Below, in pieces: positions 1 to 6,591 of a DNA stretch of 6,671 nucleotides (its first letter is position 1; each line of letters starts with the position of its first letter). This stretch comes from Lentisphaeria bacterium (GTDB lineage Bacteria > Verrucomicrobiota > Lentisphaeria > JABSQK01 > UBA12247): positions 1 to 6,671 of the forward strand of contig DMTJ01000496.1 of the NCBI GenBank assembly GCA_003477185.1, in the 5' to 3' direction. The notes under the pieces were generated by a model, which was not told where the DNA came from, did no database searches, and worked only from the letters and a program-made list of their open reading frames with translations. The position numbers and the translations under genes were made by a program.

Positions 1-215
1 CCAGCTTTCCAGAAAGGGCAAGCAACAGTTAGTTGAGATAGCGGTCCAGAAGACTGGCAGCACGAAGGGCCCAGACGGGCTTACCAGATCGGAACCAGAC
101 GCTGACGGAACGAACTGCGATGCCGCGCCGTAGCTCACCGGCGATCGGGATGAAAATGAATCCGCGAAAGCCCCTGTGCGATGGCATGATTATTTACGCC
201 GCAGACTGACGTTCC

Positions 216-1676
216 TCAAGCATCCTTGACGTAACGCTCGTCCTTTATCGCCGCTTGCAGGCGATGAAGTCGCTCGGTCAACTCACTGACTACGTCGGCA
301 TACTCTGATTTGCCGTACACATTCCTGAGTTCGTACGGATCTGCCTCCAAGTCGAACAGCTCCCACTCGGGCTCGCGATTGTGAATCGCTGCCAGCCGAG
401 CATCGCTCCCCGTTGCGCCAATCGCGCCTTCCTGGCCGCAGCCATCAAAATAGTAGTAAATCAGCTTATAGCGCTTGGTTCGGATCCCGTAGTGGGCTGC
501 GACGTTATGATGGGCTGCGTGCATCCAGTAGCGATAGTACATAGCCTCGGGCCAATCCAACGGTGCCTCGCCATGGAGGACTCTGCGAAAACTCCGCCCC
601 TGGAACGCTTCCGGAATGTCCACGCCTGCCAATTCCAGAAACAGCGGCGCAAAGTCGACATTGGTGACGATGTCTTCGCTGACGCTGCCAGCCTGAATCT
701 CTCGCGGATAGCGGACGACAAAGGGCATCCGCAGCGACTCTTCGTACATGAATCGTTTGTCATACCAGCCATGATCACCGAGAAAGAAGCCCTGGTCACT
801 GGTGTACACCACGATCGTGTTCTCGCTCAGCCCCGCCTCATCCAGGTAGTCGAGGACCCGGCCAACGTTGTCATCGATGCTGGCGACGACTCTGAGATAG
901 TCCTTGATGTAATGCTGATAAGCCCACTTGCGCAGCTCCATCTCCGGAAGCTTCTTATTGATCGCGCGCTTGATGTCTTGGGTATTCATGTCCAGCCCGA
1001 TGCGCATGGTCGCTGCTTTGGCAGCGGCTGCTCGCTCGGAGTAGTCATCGTAGAGCGTTTCCGGCTCAGGAATAACCTCGTTCAAATACATGTGTGCGTG
1101 CTTCTCGTCCGGCTCCCAAGAACGATGTGGTGCCTTGTGATGATACAAAAGGCAGAATGGCTTGTCGGGATCCCGTTGTTTGAGCCAATCCAGCGAGAAG
1201 TCAGTGATCAGATCCGTCACGTATCCCGTCACCGTGCGAGTTTCGCCACCATCGTCATTTTTGAAGATGAAGTCTGGGTTGTGATACAGGCCCTGCCCTG
1301 GCAGAACTGCCCAATCATCAAAATCACGCGGGCAATGATCAGGTCCCATGCCAAGGTGCCACTTCCCAAAGACGGCGGTCTGGTATCCACTCTCGCGCAA
1401 CAGGCCCGGGAACGTGGTCATGCGGTTGTCCAAGTGCGTGGCAAGTGTGGTCACCTTGTTGACGTGATTGTAGGTGCCAGTCAGGATCGCGGCCCGGCTT
1501 GGCGTGCAAATCCCGTTCGTGCAGAAGCAATTATCCAGCCGCATGCCTTCATTCGCAATCCGGTCCAAGTTGGGCGTCGTATTGATCCGGCTACCGTAGC
1601 AACTCATGGCATGGGAAGCATGATCGTCGGACATGATGAACACGATATTTGGGCGGGGCGCGGCGCTATCCGGCAT
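216..1676 (-). CDS. Formylglycine-dependent sulfatase (S1 family), intact, no signal peptide
   Basis: This gene encodes a 486-residue type I sulfatase that hydrolyses sulfate esters, probably on a sulfated sugar or glycan. The formylglycine signature CTPSR is at residues 57-61, so Cys57 should be converted to formylglycine by a maturase not present here. The calcium-site aspartates are D17 and D18 (in IMSDDH) and D294-Q295 (in TSDQG). Other active-site motifs are GKWHLG (104-109), HHKAPHR (179-185) and GDHGWYDK (300-307, Lys307). The C-terminal WELFDLEADPYE motif (438-449) is typical of the family, and the length is normal. The start is fixed: the only upstream in-frame codons before a stop at 1713-1715 include no ATG, GTG or TTG. 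The enzyme therefore lacks a Sec signal, which is unusual for a glycan sulfatase, and no clear Shine-Dalgarno site is visible. The motif pattern resembles GlcNAc-6-sulfatase/sulfoglucosamine-type enzymes, but the substrate cannot be read from the sequence. It stands alone on its strand. Confidence 0.95.
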   Translation of the reverse strand: MPDSAAPRPNIVFIMSDDHASHAMSCYGSRINTTPNLDRIANEGMRLDNCFCTNGICTPSRAAILTGTYNHVNKVTTLATHLDNRMTTFPGLLRESGYQTAVFGKWHLGMGPDHCPRDFDDWAVLPGQGLYHNPDFIFKNDDGGETRTVTGYVTDLITDFSLDWLKQRDPDKPFCLLYHHKAPHRSWEPDEKHAHMYLNEVIPEPETLYDDYSERAAAAKAATMRIGLDMNTQDIKRAINKKLPEMELRKWAYQHYIKDYLRVVASIDDNVGRVLDYLDEAGLSENTIVVYTSDQGFFLGDHGWYDKRFMYEESLRMPFVVRYPREIQAGSVSEDIVTNVDFAPLFLELAGVDIPEAFQGRSFRRVLHGEAPLDWPEAMYYRYWMHAAHHNVAAHYGIRTKRYKLIYYYFDGCGQEGAIGATGSDARLAAIHNREPEWELFDLEADPYELRNVYGKSEYADVVSELTERLHRLQAAIKDERYVKDA

Positions 1677-1844
1677 AATGGGACTCGGCAGGATGTGGGC
1701 AATAAAACCCGGTTACCATACGATGTGCTCGGCTCTCTGCCGAATGCCCTTGCGACAAAAGCGAATCCAGCGCTTGTTCTTGCTCCAAGCTGAGGCGCAA
1801 TATGCCTACCTTTGCAAAGCTATCCTGGCTTCAATTAGTGCTCT

Positions 1845-2280
1845 ATGCCTGACTTTCATCATTGGCACCACGCCAAGGGCCGCGAATACTGCGATGCGGG
1901 CTATGCGGTGCATCTCCCGGTCATCGAGATGATGCTCGGGACCTACAGATCTCCGAAAGGCGATTGGCCTACAGCGTACGGAGTGGTTTCAGGTGAGCCA
2001 CCCTCGTCTTTCGTGGTAGATCCTGTACCCATTTCGGCGATCATGACCCGAGAGGCCAAAGCCGAGATTCTGGCCAGCCTGGCCCTTCTCCTTCGGTACG
2101 GACAGCCGCTACCGGAGGCGTTGGCGGACATCGCAGCACACTCGCCGGGCCAGCGCAAAGCAGCTGTGCTTCAGCACGATGCGCGAGCGTGCTGAGCAAG
2201 GCGCGACGGTTTCTGACGTCGTGACGCCGCTTGACCTGCCACATACGTACCGACAACTGCTGGCTTCGGCCGAAGAGCTG
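1845..2280 (+). pseudogene. GspF/PilC-family (T2SSF domain) relic, frameshifted and truncated
   Basis: This is a broken fragment of a type II secretion/type IV pilus inner-membrane platform protein. In the first frame, residues after 2043 read through LALLLRYGQPLPEALADI and AAHSPGQRKAAVLQH, the hallmark start of a T2SSF domain (hydrophobic helix, then G-x-PLPEAL). The frame then stops at 2193-2195. Removing one base at about 2178 joins it to MRERAEQGATVSDVV and YRQLLASAEE, which is the expected continuation (LxxGxSLSEAL, then a LxxAGE-like stretch). The match ends at about 2280, so the second half of the domain, the later membrane helices and the second F domain are all missing. The ATG at 1845 gives MPDF and GRE, which resembles the usual N-terminus of the family at the right distance from the first domain, but this part is degenerate and no Shine-Dalgarno site is visible. 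The family assignment rests on motif recognition. No other secretion or pilus gene lies nearby. Confidence 0.6.
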
Positions 2281-2325
2281 ATGGTCGCCACTGTGGTATT
2301 TGCCGTCTACCTGCCCTTGCGAAGT

Positions 2326-2618
2326 ATTCTCGACGCGCTGTTGCACTTCCTTAGCCGACCAGTCTGGCTCGGCCAGCAGGATGGTTGCCTCTCGCATCTT
2401 TGCCTGCGTCACCCAGGCGCCAGAGGAGATGTCGAACTGGTGCAGGCAGGTCCGCGCGAGCTACTTCCGGGAAACCTTGAGCTCCCGAGCAATTCCAGCC
2501 AAGTTGATCGCCTACCCGAAGTCCGCGTGGACATGACTGGAGACGGTGTGCAGCAGACGGCGTGGCACATCTTCCGTGAACTGACCGTTGCAGCCAGCTC
2601 GCGGAGCAGGTCATACAT
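2326..2618 (-). pseudogene. AraC-type helix-turn-helix regulator relic with two in-frame stops
   Basis: Read on the minus strand from about 2574, one frame gives EDVPRRLLHTVSSHVHADFG, a TAG (2512-2514), AINLAGIARELKVSRK, a second TAG (2461-2463), then LARTCLHQFDISSGAWV, and ends in WSAKEVQQRVE (2329-2361). This order matches the first helix-turn-helix of AraC-family regulators: L-x-x-IARELxVSRxxLxRxxxxxxGISPGAW, an R-x-x-x-A-x-x-LL helix and a SVKEVAxRVGF-like helix. The expected GF and the second half of the domain are lost after about 2326. Upstream, MYDLLRELA (from 2618) lies in a different frame and could be the linker before the domain, which would mean a frameshift between 2574 and 2618 as well. 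Any ligand-binding domain further upstream (to about 2923) is not recognisable. In life it would have bound DNA as a transcription factor; it cannot now be translated. Confidence 0.6.
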
Positions 2619-2851
2619 CAGCTTCAGGCTCCTGTCCAGAGTGATGGCTGCCACGCTCTTCCCACAGTCCAGGCAGTGACCAATCACGGCGAGGAAAGGT
2701 GCCTCTCCCTTCGCAGCGTATACTGCATCACAGCCTGTGGCCGCCACTAGACCTTGCTTGCATCCGGACAATAGACTTCCTCGGTCGCAATCACCTGTCT
2801 ACCAACGCCAACCACACGCGGTTGCTGGACCAACGGTGGCAACGTTTCCAC

Positions 2852-2870
2852 GAGCACGCCACGCGTGCTC
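2852..2870. repeat. Perfect 8-bp inverted repeat with 3-nt loop
   Basis: GAGCACGC, CAC, GCGTGCTC forms a GC-rich hairpin with an 8-bp perfect stem. No T-run follows on either strand, so it is not a standard intrinsic terminator. It could be a protein-binding dyad or a remnant of a longer repeat. The GC-rich segment just after it (2871-2910) also contains the palindrome GGCGCC at 2889-2894. Confidence 0.5.
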
Positions 2871-2947
2871 CTAGCTCTCGGCGGGCTCCGGCGCCTAGGC
2901 GTGGGAATTTCGGGGTTTGGCATAGTTCAGTCGTAACTCGCTGCTTC

Positions 2948-2964
2948 GGCGCTGCAAGAGCGCC
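2948..2964. repeat. Perfect 6-bp inverted repeat with 5-nt loop
   Basis: GGCGCT, GCAAG, AGCGCC is a short GC-rich dyad 124 bases before the start of the SHD1-protein gene. No T-run follows on either strand. It may lie in or just upstream of that gene's promoter, but its function is unknown. Confidence 0.4.
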
Positions 2965-3074
2965 TTACCGAGATCACAGATCCTTTTAGAATATTACAGG
3001 TTTGTACTTGTTGGTAACCTTGACCTGTGCGATAGTTGGGGTCTTCTTCAGCGGACGTTTCCCTGCAGCCAACC

Positions 3075-3081
3075 AAAGGAG
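3075..3081 (+). promoter_or_regulatory. Ribosome binding site for the SHD1-protein gene
   Basis: AAAGGAG lies six bases before the ATG at 3088. It is the best Shine-Dalgarno match in the window and fixes the start of the gene. The other genes here have weak or no such sites, so this one is probably translated most efficiently. Confidence 0.8.
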
Positions 3082-3087
3082 TCCTCA

Positions 3088-4128
3088 ATGACCTCACTAA
3101 TCCGTCTCATGCTTATGGTTTCGCTCCTGACCGCCAGCGCACAGGAAGCTGAGCAGCGAATCTGGACCAGTACAAAAGGAAATGGAGTCAAGGCCAGCTT
3201 CGTCGGAGTAAAAGCGGGAAAGGTTCAGCTACGATCGCCGGACGGGAAGATCGGTGCCATTCCTCTTACCAGCCTAATCCCGGCAGACAGAAAGGCCGCC
3301 AGAAAATTGGCGGGTTTACCACCAGAGAAGAAAGCCAAGGGTGCTAAGGCAGGCGAGAACCTCATTACGAAGGCAAAGAAGGGGCAGCTTCCTACTTTTG
3401 CCAATGGTGAGTGGAAGCAATGCCACACAGTCTATCAGGCGCCCACCTTTGTGGCCAAGCTGAGCGCCTCTGGCAGTCTCTACCTACAACCACTCTCGGG
3501 CGGCGAGCCGGTCGGTAAGGCGATGGAAATGAAAGTGCAGCGCTTACGGTTGGATCCGAAGGCTAAGGCGGGGCGGCTGTCCTATCTCAAACACACTGAC
3601 TTCACCGAAGCACCGGAGCCAACGATACTCACTGTCAAGGAACATACCCTCAGCATCAAGGGGAGCTTCCAAGATGGCTGCGCATACAAACTCGCAATCA
3701 ACCTAGAGCCGGACGAGGTCACCTTTCAGTTGGAGCACGATCTCGCGAGTGTCAGCGACGCCAATTCCATGACGCGTCTGATTTTGCGGCTGCCGCAGAC
3801 CCTGGACGCCCAAAGCATGGAGACGGCCCAGATCAAGGCAGCCACCGCTGGCTGGTCGCTGTCGCTCAGGGGAAAGAACATCCAGAAATCCAAGCTCACA
3901 TTCTGGAACGCGCTCAAGTCACAGACCGGCGTCGAGACAGCGACTATAGTCGGACCGTGGGGCAACCGCAGTCTTACCACAAAGATCACGCCATACAAGC
4001 GCGACGGCAGAAGCATTTATGGGAGCTTCTCGATCTACGCGCAGCGAGCGCTGCATGACGGCGCAAAGTTCGTACTAGACATTAGGAAGAAAGGCGAGGA
4101 AGCGGAGATGAAGTTCTCCGTAAAATGA
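3088..4128 (+). CDS. Exported protein with SHD1-like domain, unknown function
   Basis: This gene encodes a 346-residue protein with a Sec signal peptide (residues 1-19: Arg6, a hydrophobic core, probable cleavage after TASAQ), so it should act outside the cytoplasmic membrane. Residues 24-75 (RIWTSTKGNGVKASFVGV, then GKVQLRSPDGK, IPLTSLIPADRK) match the SHD1 (SLA1 homology domain 1) pattern found as an N-terminal module in many exported proteins of planctomycetes and verrucomicrobia. A lysine/alanine-rich linker (80-99) follows. Residues 105-346 alternate in short beta-type strands, with two parallel-looking stretches (KGSFQDGCAYKLAINLEPDE at 191-210 and YGSFSIYAQRALHDGAKFVL at 311-330); I do not recognise this part. 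Start and reading frame are secure. It appears to be a single-gene unit: the ATG of the next gene relic is 94 bases past its stop and there is no clear terminator. SHD1 is thought to be a binding module, and the ligand is unknown. Confidence 0.9.
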   Translation: MTSLIRLMLMVSLLTASAQEAEQRIWTSTKGNGVKASFVGVKAGKVQLRSPDGKIGAIPLTSLIPADRKAARKLAGLPPEKKAKGAKAGENLITKAKKGQLPTFANGEWKQCHTVYQAPTFVAKLSASGSLYLQPLSGGEPVGKAMEMKVQRLRLDPKAKAGRLSYLKHTDFTEAPEPTILTVKEHTLSIKGSFQDGCAYKLAINLEPDEVTFQLEHDLASVSDANSMTRLILRLPQTLDAQSMETAQIKAATAGWSLSLRGKNIQKSKLTFWNALKSQTGVETATIVGPWGNRSLTTKITPYKRDGRSIYGSFSIYAQRALHDGAKFVLDIRKKGEEAEMKFSVK

Positions 4129-4222
4129 CACGCTTGGGCTTGGCCCAGACTGTTCCAATGCACGCCAGTGTCTGGTACAGATCCGGTCAAAGTCACGACA
4201 GCCCCAAAGGAAGCGAGCGCTC

Positions 4223-4757
4223 ATGACATCACATTCACGTTTCTGCCAACTCCTGCTGTTCGGCCTCTGCTTCGCTCTTTCGGGGCAGGCGGACGCCCCG
4301 CTCGCTCAACGCCCGAATGTGCTATTCAGCGCTATTTGATGGTATCAATGACTGGGTCGGCCCGCTTGGCGGGCCCCCGCAGGCCAAGACGCCCCATCTC
4401 GATCGCTGCTGCAAAGATGGCGCAGGCATGTTCAAAAAAGCAGTCTGTGCCGCGCCGATCTGTGGGTCGTCGCGCTCGGCTGTTCTCTCCGGCTTTTTGC
4501 CGAGTAGCACCGGCGTCTACGGAAACAGCACCAACATGTTCTACGCAGATCTTCGGGGCAATCATCGCATCTACGACGGCCGCTACAGCGACATCATTTA
4601 CAACGGCGGCGAAGAACTCTACGACCACAAAAAGGACATCATGGATTGGACCAACCTCGCCAGAGATCCAGAGTATAGCAGTATCGAGAAGCGCTTGAGA
4701 ACCTATCTTCCTGCCACTGGCGCCCCTGATGCGCCGAGTAACCGAAGATCCCGCTAA
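4223..4757 (+). pseudogene. Exported sulfatase pseudogene: frameshift, large internal deletion, altered active site
   Basis: The ATG at 4223 opens a signal peptide (MTSHSRF, then a hydrophobic core to about residue 21) followed by RPNVLFSAI and a TGA at 4337-4339. Dropping one T from the TTT run at 4335-4337 restores DGINDWVGPLGG, QAKTPHLDR and AVCAAPICGSSRSAVLSG, which is the N-terminus of an S1 sulfatase of the iduronate-2-sulfatase/choline-sulfatase-like type. The formylglycine signature, normally CxPSR, reads CGSSR (4461-4475), one base from CGPSR (CCG to TCG). After STGVYGN (to about 4526) the sequence jumps to RYSDIIYNGGEELYDH and DWTNLARDPEYSS, the extreme C-terminus of the same family. 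About 300 residues are therefore missing, including the GKW and DHG motifs. Even with the frame repaired, the 177-residue product could not be a working sulfatase. A weak AAAGGAAG precedes the start. It ends 13 bases before the next gene, so it may once have been in an operon with it. Confidence 0.85.
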
Positions 4758-4770
4758 CCTGGTGCCCTCT

Positions 4771-5232
4771 ATGTCCCCGAAAACGCACCTGCTGCTTGTT
4801 GCTCTTTTCTCCGTGGCCGTACTGGCTAACATCGTCGGCTTCCAGCACCATCCAGATTGCTTGGCTAAAGTGCGCAAGCTGCAGCTGAGGCAACAAAGCG
4901 GCCGCGCGCTGTGGAACGTCCGTTACGCCACCTACTTCCAAGAACTTCCTGCGGGAAATTGCTATGCCAACTATGTGGGGTTTCGCCCTGACAGAGGCGC
5001 AGACCAGGTAGAACTGTGCAACGTTCATTACGCCGCAGTGAACGCCTTCTATCCTCGTCGTCTGTACGTGACCACCGAGGACGTGGTGCTGAACAATGCA
5101 GCAGATATTGTGCAGCACAACAACATCCCGACTATCTCCTGGCTCCATGCCCAAGAGGTCACTACCATCTTGGAGATTCGTCGCGAGAAAGACACGGTCA
5201 ACTTCAAGCAGTACCCGGTGCCTGCCCCATGA
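4771..5232 (+). CDS. Small membrane-anchored protein coupled to a GT-C-like enzyme
   Basis: This 153-residue protein has one N-terminal hydrophobic segment (residues 6-24, LLLVALFSVAVLANIV) and a soluble remainder, so it is either anchored in the inner membrane with its body outside the cytoplasm or secreted. The start at 4771 puts that segment directly at the N-terminus and avoids overlapping the sulfatase relic. An in-frame ATG at 4729 would add 14 hydrophilic residues before it and is less likely. No good Shine-Dalgarno site precedes either. The body contains NAFYPRRLYV (91-100) and three cysteines (30, 64, 83). I do not recognise a named family. The stop overlaps the start of the next gene in ATGA, so the two are translated together and probably work together. 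By context it may be a helper or periplasmic domain of the sugar-transfer enzyme. The long antisense frames on the minus strand here are shadows. Confidence 0.8.
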   Translation: MSPKTHLLLVALFSVAVLANIVGFQHHPDCLAKVRKLQLRQQSGRALWNVRYATYFQELPAGNCYANYVGFRPDRGADQVELCNVHYAAVNAFYPRRLYVTTEDVVLNNAADIVQHNNIPTISWLHAQEVTTILEIRREKDTVNFKQYPVPAP

Positions 5233-6575
5233 TTCTGCTCCTCGCCACGCTCCTGATTTCAGGGCTTGCGATCTCCGCAACCAAGCGCCCCATCACCGTC
5301 GAAATTCTGGGCTACGCGATCGCCTGCGGGCACGCGCTTACAGCCGTCGCCCTCTTCCTTTTTTCCTGCGCAGGCATCCTTCCCGGCCCCGGGCCACTGC
5401 TCGCACTATGCGTGCTGGGTGGAATCGTTTGCTATACACGCAAGGTGCAGCTCAGTATCGTGCCCCCAGCAGCGCAAGTCGGCCGCTGTAGCCGCGGAAT
5501 CGCGACTCTTGGCATACTGGTGGTGCTGGGTGCGGCTGCTGTGCTTTGGTACACAGCCTACGTCTGCGGTATCCGCTACTGGGATGCACTAGCGATCTGG
5601 TGTCTTAAGGCAAATGTGCTGGCTCACGAGCCAGTCCTCACCAGCGGTTACTTCCAAGACACAACCCTAAGCTTCAGCCATCTAGACTACCCACTCCTGG
5701 TTCCATTTCTCTTGGCTGCTCTCGCAAACACCGCCGGGGATGCTAGCGCATTTCAGTTTGCCGACCTCTACGTCACCCAACTTTTCGGCACTGCTGCGAT
5801 TGTGTACGGCATCGTTCGCTCCCGTGCGGGGATTCCCCTGGGCACGCTCGCGGCCCTTATCGTGGTCACCTTGCCAACCGCCCAGCGCTGGCTGCCTGCC
5901 CTCACCGCGGACTCCACCTTCTCCTTCATGCTTCTAGCCGCAGCGTCTGCCTTTTGGCAGTGGCAGAGAAGTGGTGAGAAGCGCATGCTAGCAATCGCGA
6001 TGGTTTGTCTAGCCGGAGTGATCTTCACCAAGAACGAGGGCATGGCTGTGCTACTGCTGCTTCCCGGCGGCACTGCCGTGATTTGCGGACTCCGCAAACA
6101 GTGGTCGCGCTTGCGCCCGCTCGCCATCGGCTACGGGCTTACCCTGCTGGCCCTGACCCCGTGGTTCATCTTCCGCAGCGACCTCCCGAGAACCCACGAG
6201 AACTACGCATCCCGTATTTCTGTCACCAACCTTTTGGACCACAGCGACCGCCTCCCGCACGTTCTGGTGGCGTTTGCACGTGAAGCTGCCACTTGGACGC
6301 ACTGGGGCCTGCTGCCCGTTCTGGCGTTGGTCACGCTGGCTCTAAATGCCCGACGCCTGCGCGAGCTCGAGCTATGGTGGATTCCGCTTTTCGTGGCCAG
6401 CGTACTCGGCGTCTACATCGCCGTCATTCTGGTTACGCCTTGGGAGCTCAAGCACCTGCTGCCCAATCTCAGCGATCGGCTGCTGCTGCACGTGGCCCCG
6501 TTGGTGGTGCTGTGGTGCGGCTACTACTGCGCTTCGCACCCGTCGCCCCCCGAGCTAGCCGACGAGTCTAGTTGA
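5229..6575 (+). CDS. Polytopic GT-C-like membrane glycosyltransferase (PMT/GT39-like)
   Basis: This 448-residue integral membrane protein has about a dozen or more hydrophobic segments spread over its whole length (for example 92-113, 226-243, 252-266, 298-315, 382-402 and 418-435). Conserved-looking motifs are YWDALAIWCLKANVL (117-131, with Asp119 in the loop before a helix), SHLDYPLLVPFLLA (150-163), FTKNEG (266-271) and NLSDRLLLHVAPLVVL (413-428). This order matches the large group of bacterial PMT_2/GT39-like proteins, which use a polyprenyl-phosphate sugar to glycosylate a protein, lipid or glycan on the outer face of the membrane; Asp119 would be the candidate catalytic residue. Donor and acceptor are unknown. 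The start is the ATG of the ATGA overlap with the preceding gene. The frame is open further upstream, to 5016, but that part is out-of-frame shadow over the previous gene. There is no recognisable Shine-Dalgarno site, in keeping with translation by re-initiation. Confidence 0.85.
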   Translation: MILLLATLLISGLAISATKRPITVEILGYAIACGHALTAVALFLFSCAGILPGPGPLLALCVLGGIVCYTRKVQLSIVPPAAQVGRCSRGIATLGILVVLGAAAVLWYTAYVCGIRYWDALAIWCLKANVLAHEPVLTSGYFQDTTLSFSHLDYPLLVPFLLAALANTAGDASAFQFADLYVTQLFGTAAIVYGIVRSRAGIPLGTLAALIVVTLPTAQRWLPALTADSTFSFMLLAAASAFWQWQRSGEKRMLAIAMVCLAGVIFTKNEGMAVLLLLPGGTAVICGLRKQWSRLRPLAIGYGLTLLALTPWFIFRSDLPRTHENYASRISVTNLLDHSDRLPHVLVAFAREAATWTHWGLLPVLALVTLALNARRLRELELWWIPLFVASVLGVYIAVILVTPWELKHLLPNLSDRLLLHVAPLVVLWCGYYCASHPSPPELADESS

Positions 6576-6591
6576 GAATTGTCTCTGCGTC

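Larger units (their letters stand above)
2619..3074. other. Non-coding stretch with no recognisable intact gene
   Basis: No open frame here has a convincing start, ribosome binding site or family motif. On the minus strand an ATG at 2921-2923 opens a 58-codon frame ending in TAG at 2747-2749, and another frame runs from an ATG at 2771. These could be the eroded N-terminal part of the AraC-type relic, but I see no domain in either. The stretch holds two perfect small inverted repeats (2852-2870 and 2948-2964) and must contain the promoter and leader of the SHD1-protein gene that starts at 3088. Confidence 0.5.

Noticed and set aside
29..187. 52-codon minus-strand frame (starts MPSHRGFRGF) just past the sulfatase stop
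   Set aside because: There is no Shine-Dalgarno site at usable distance, no recognisable family and no further support. It is probably chance, and I see nothing else in 1-215.
381..1793. 470-codon open frame on the plus strand opposite the intact sulfatase
   Set aside because: It is fully antisense to a gene with all sulfatase motifs. Its translation shows no recognisable domain, and it has no ribosome binding site. It is a shadow of codon bias.
2264..2275. 12-bp palindrome CTTCGGCCGAAG beside the junction of the two relics
   Set aside because: It falls inside the GspF-like coding relic (SAEE region) and a single copy can arise by chance. There is no sign of a mobile-element end or target duplication.
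2179..2679. 166-codon plus-strand frame as a real gene
   Set aside because: Only its first 34 or so codons look like a protein (the continuation of the GspF relic). The rest is antisense to the AraC-like relic.
2965..2992. Promoter-like pair TTACCG, 16-nt spacer, TAGAAT before the SHD1-protein gene
   Set aside because: The -10 half is good, but the -35 half matches only three of six bases. PVC promoters are poorly defined, so I do not call it.
4135..4147. Hairpin TGGGC-TTG-GCCCA after the SHD1-protein gene as a terminator
   Set aside because: The stem is only five base pairs and no T-run follows.
5016..5228. A longer N-terminus for the membrane enzyme, from the ATG at 5016
   Set aside because: The extra 71 residues are arginine/serine-rich and out of frame over the preceding gene. 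The ATGA start at 5229 begins directly with a membrane segment.
4332..5280. Long minus-strand frames (4332-4877 and 4639-5280)
   Set aside because: They are antisense to the sulfatase relic and the anchored protein, with no motifs or start signals.
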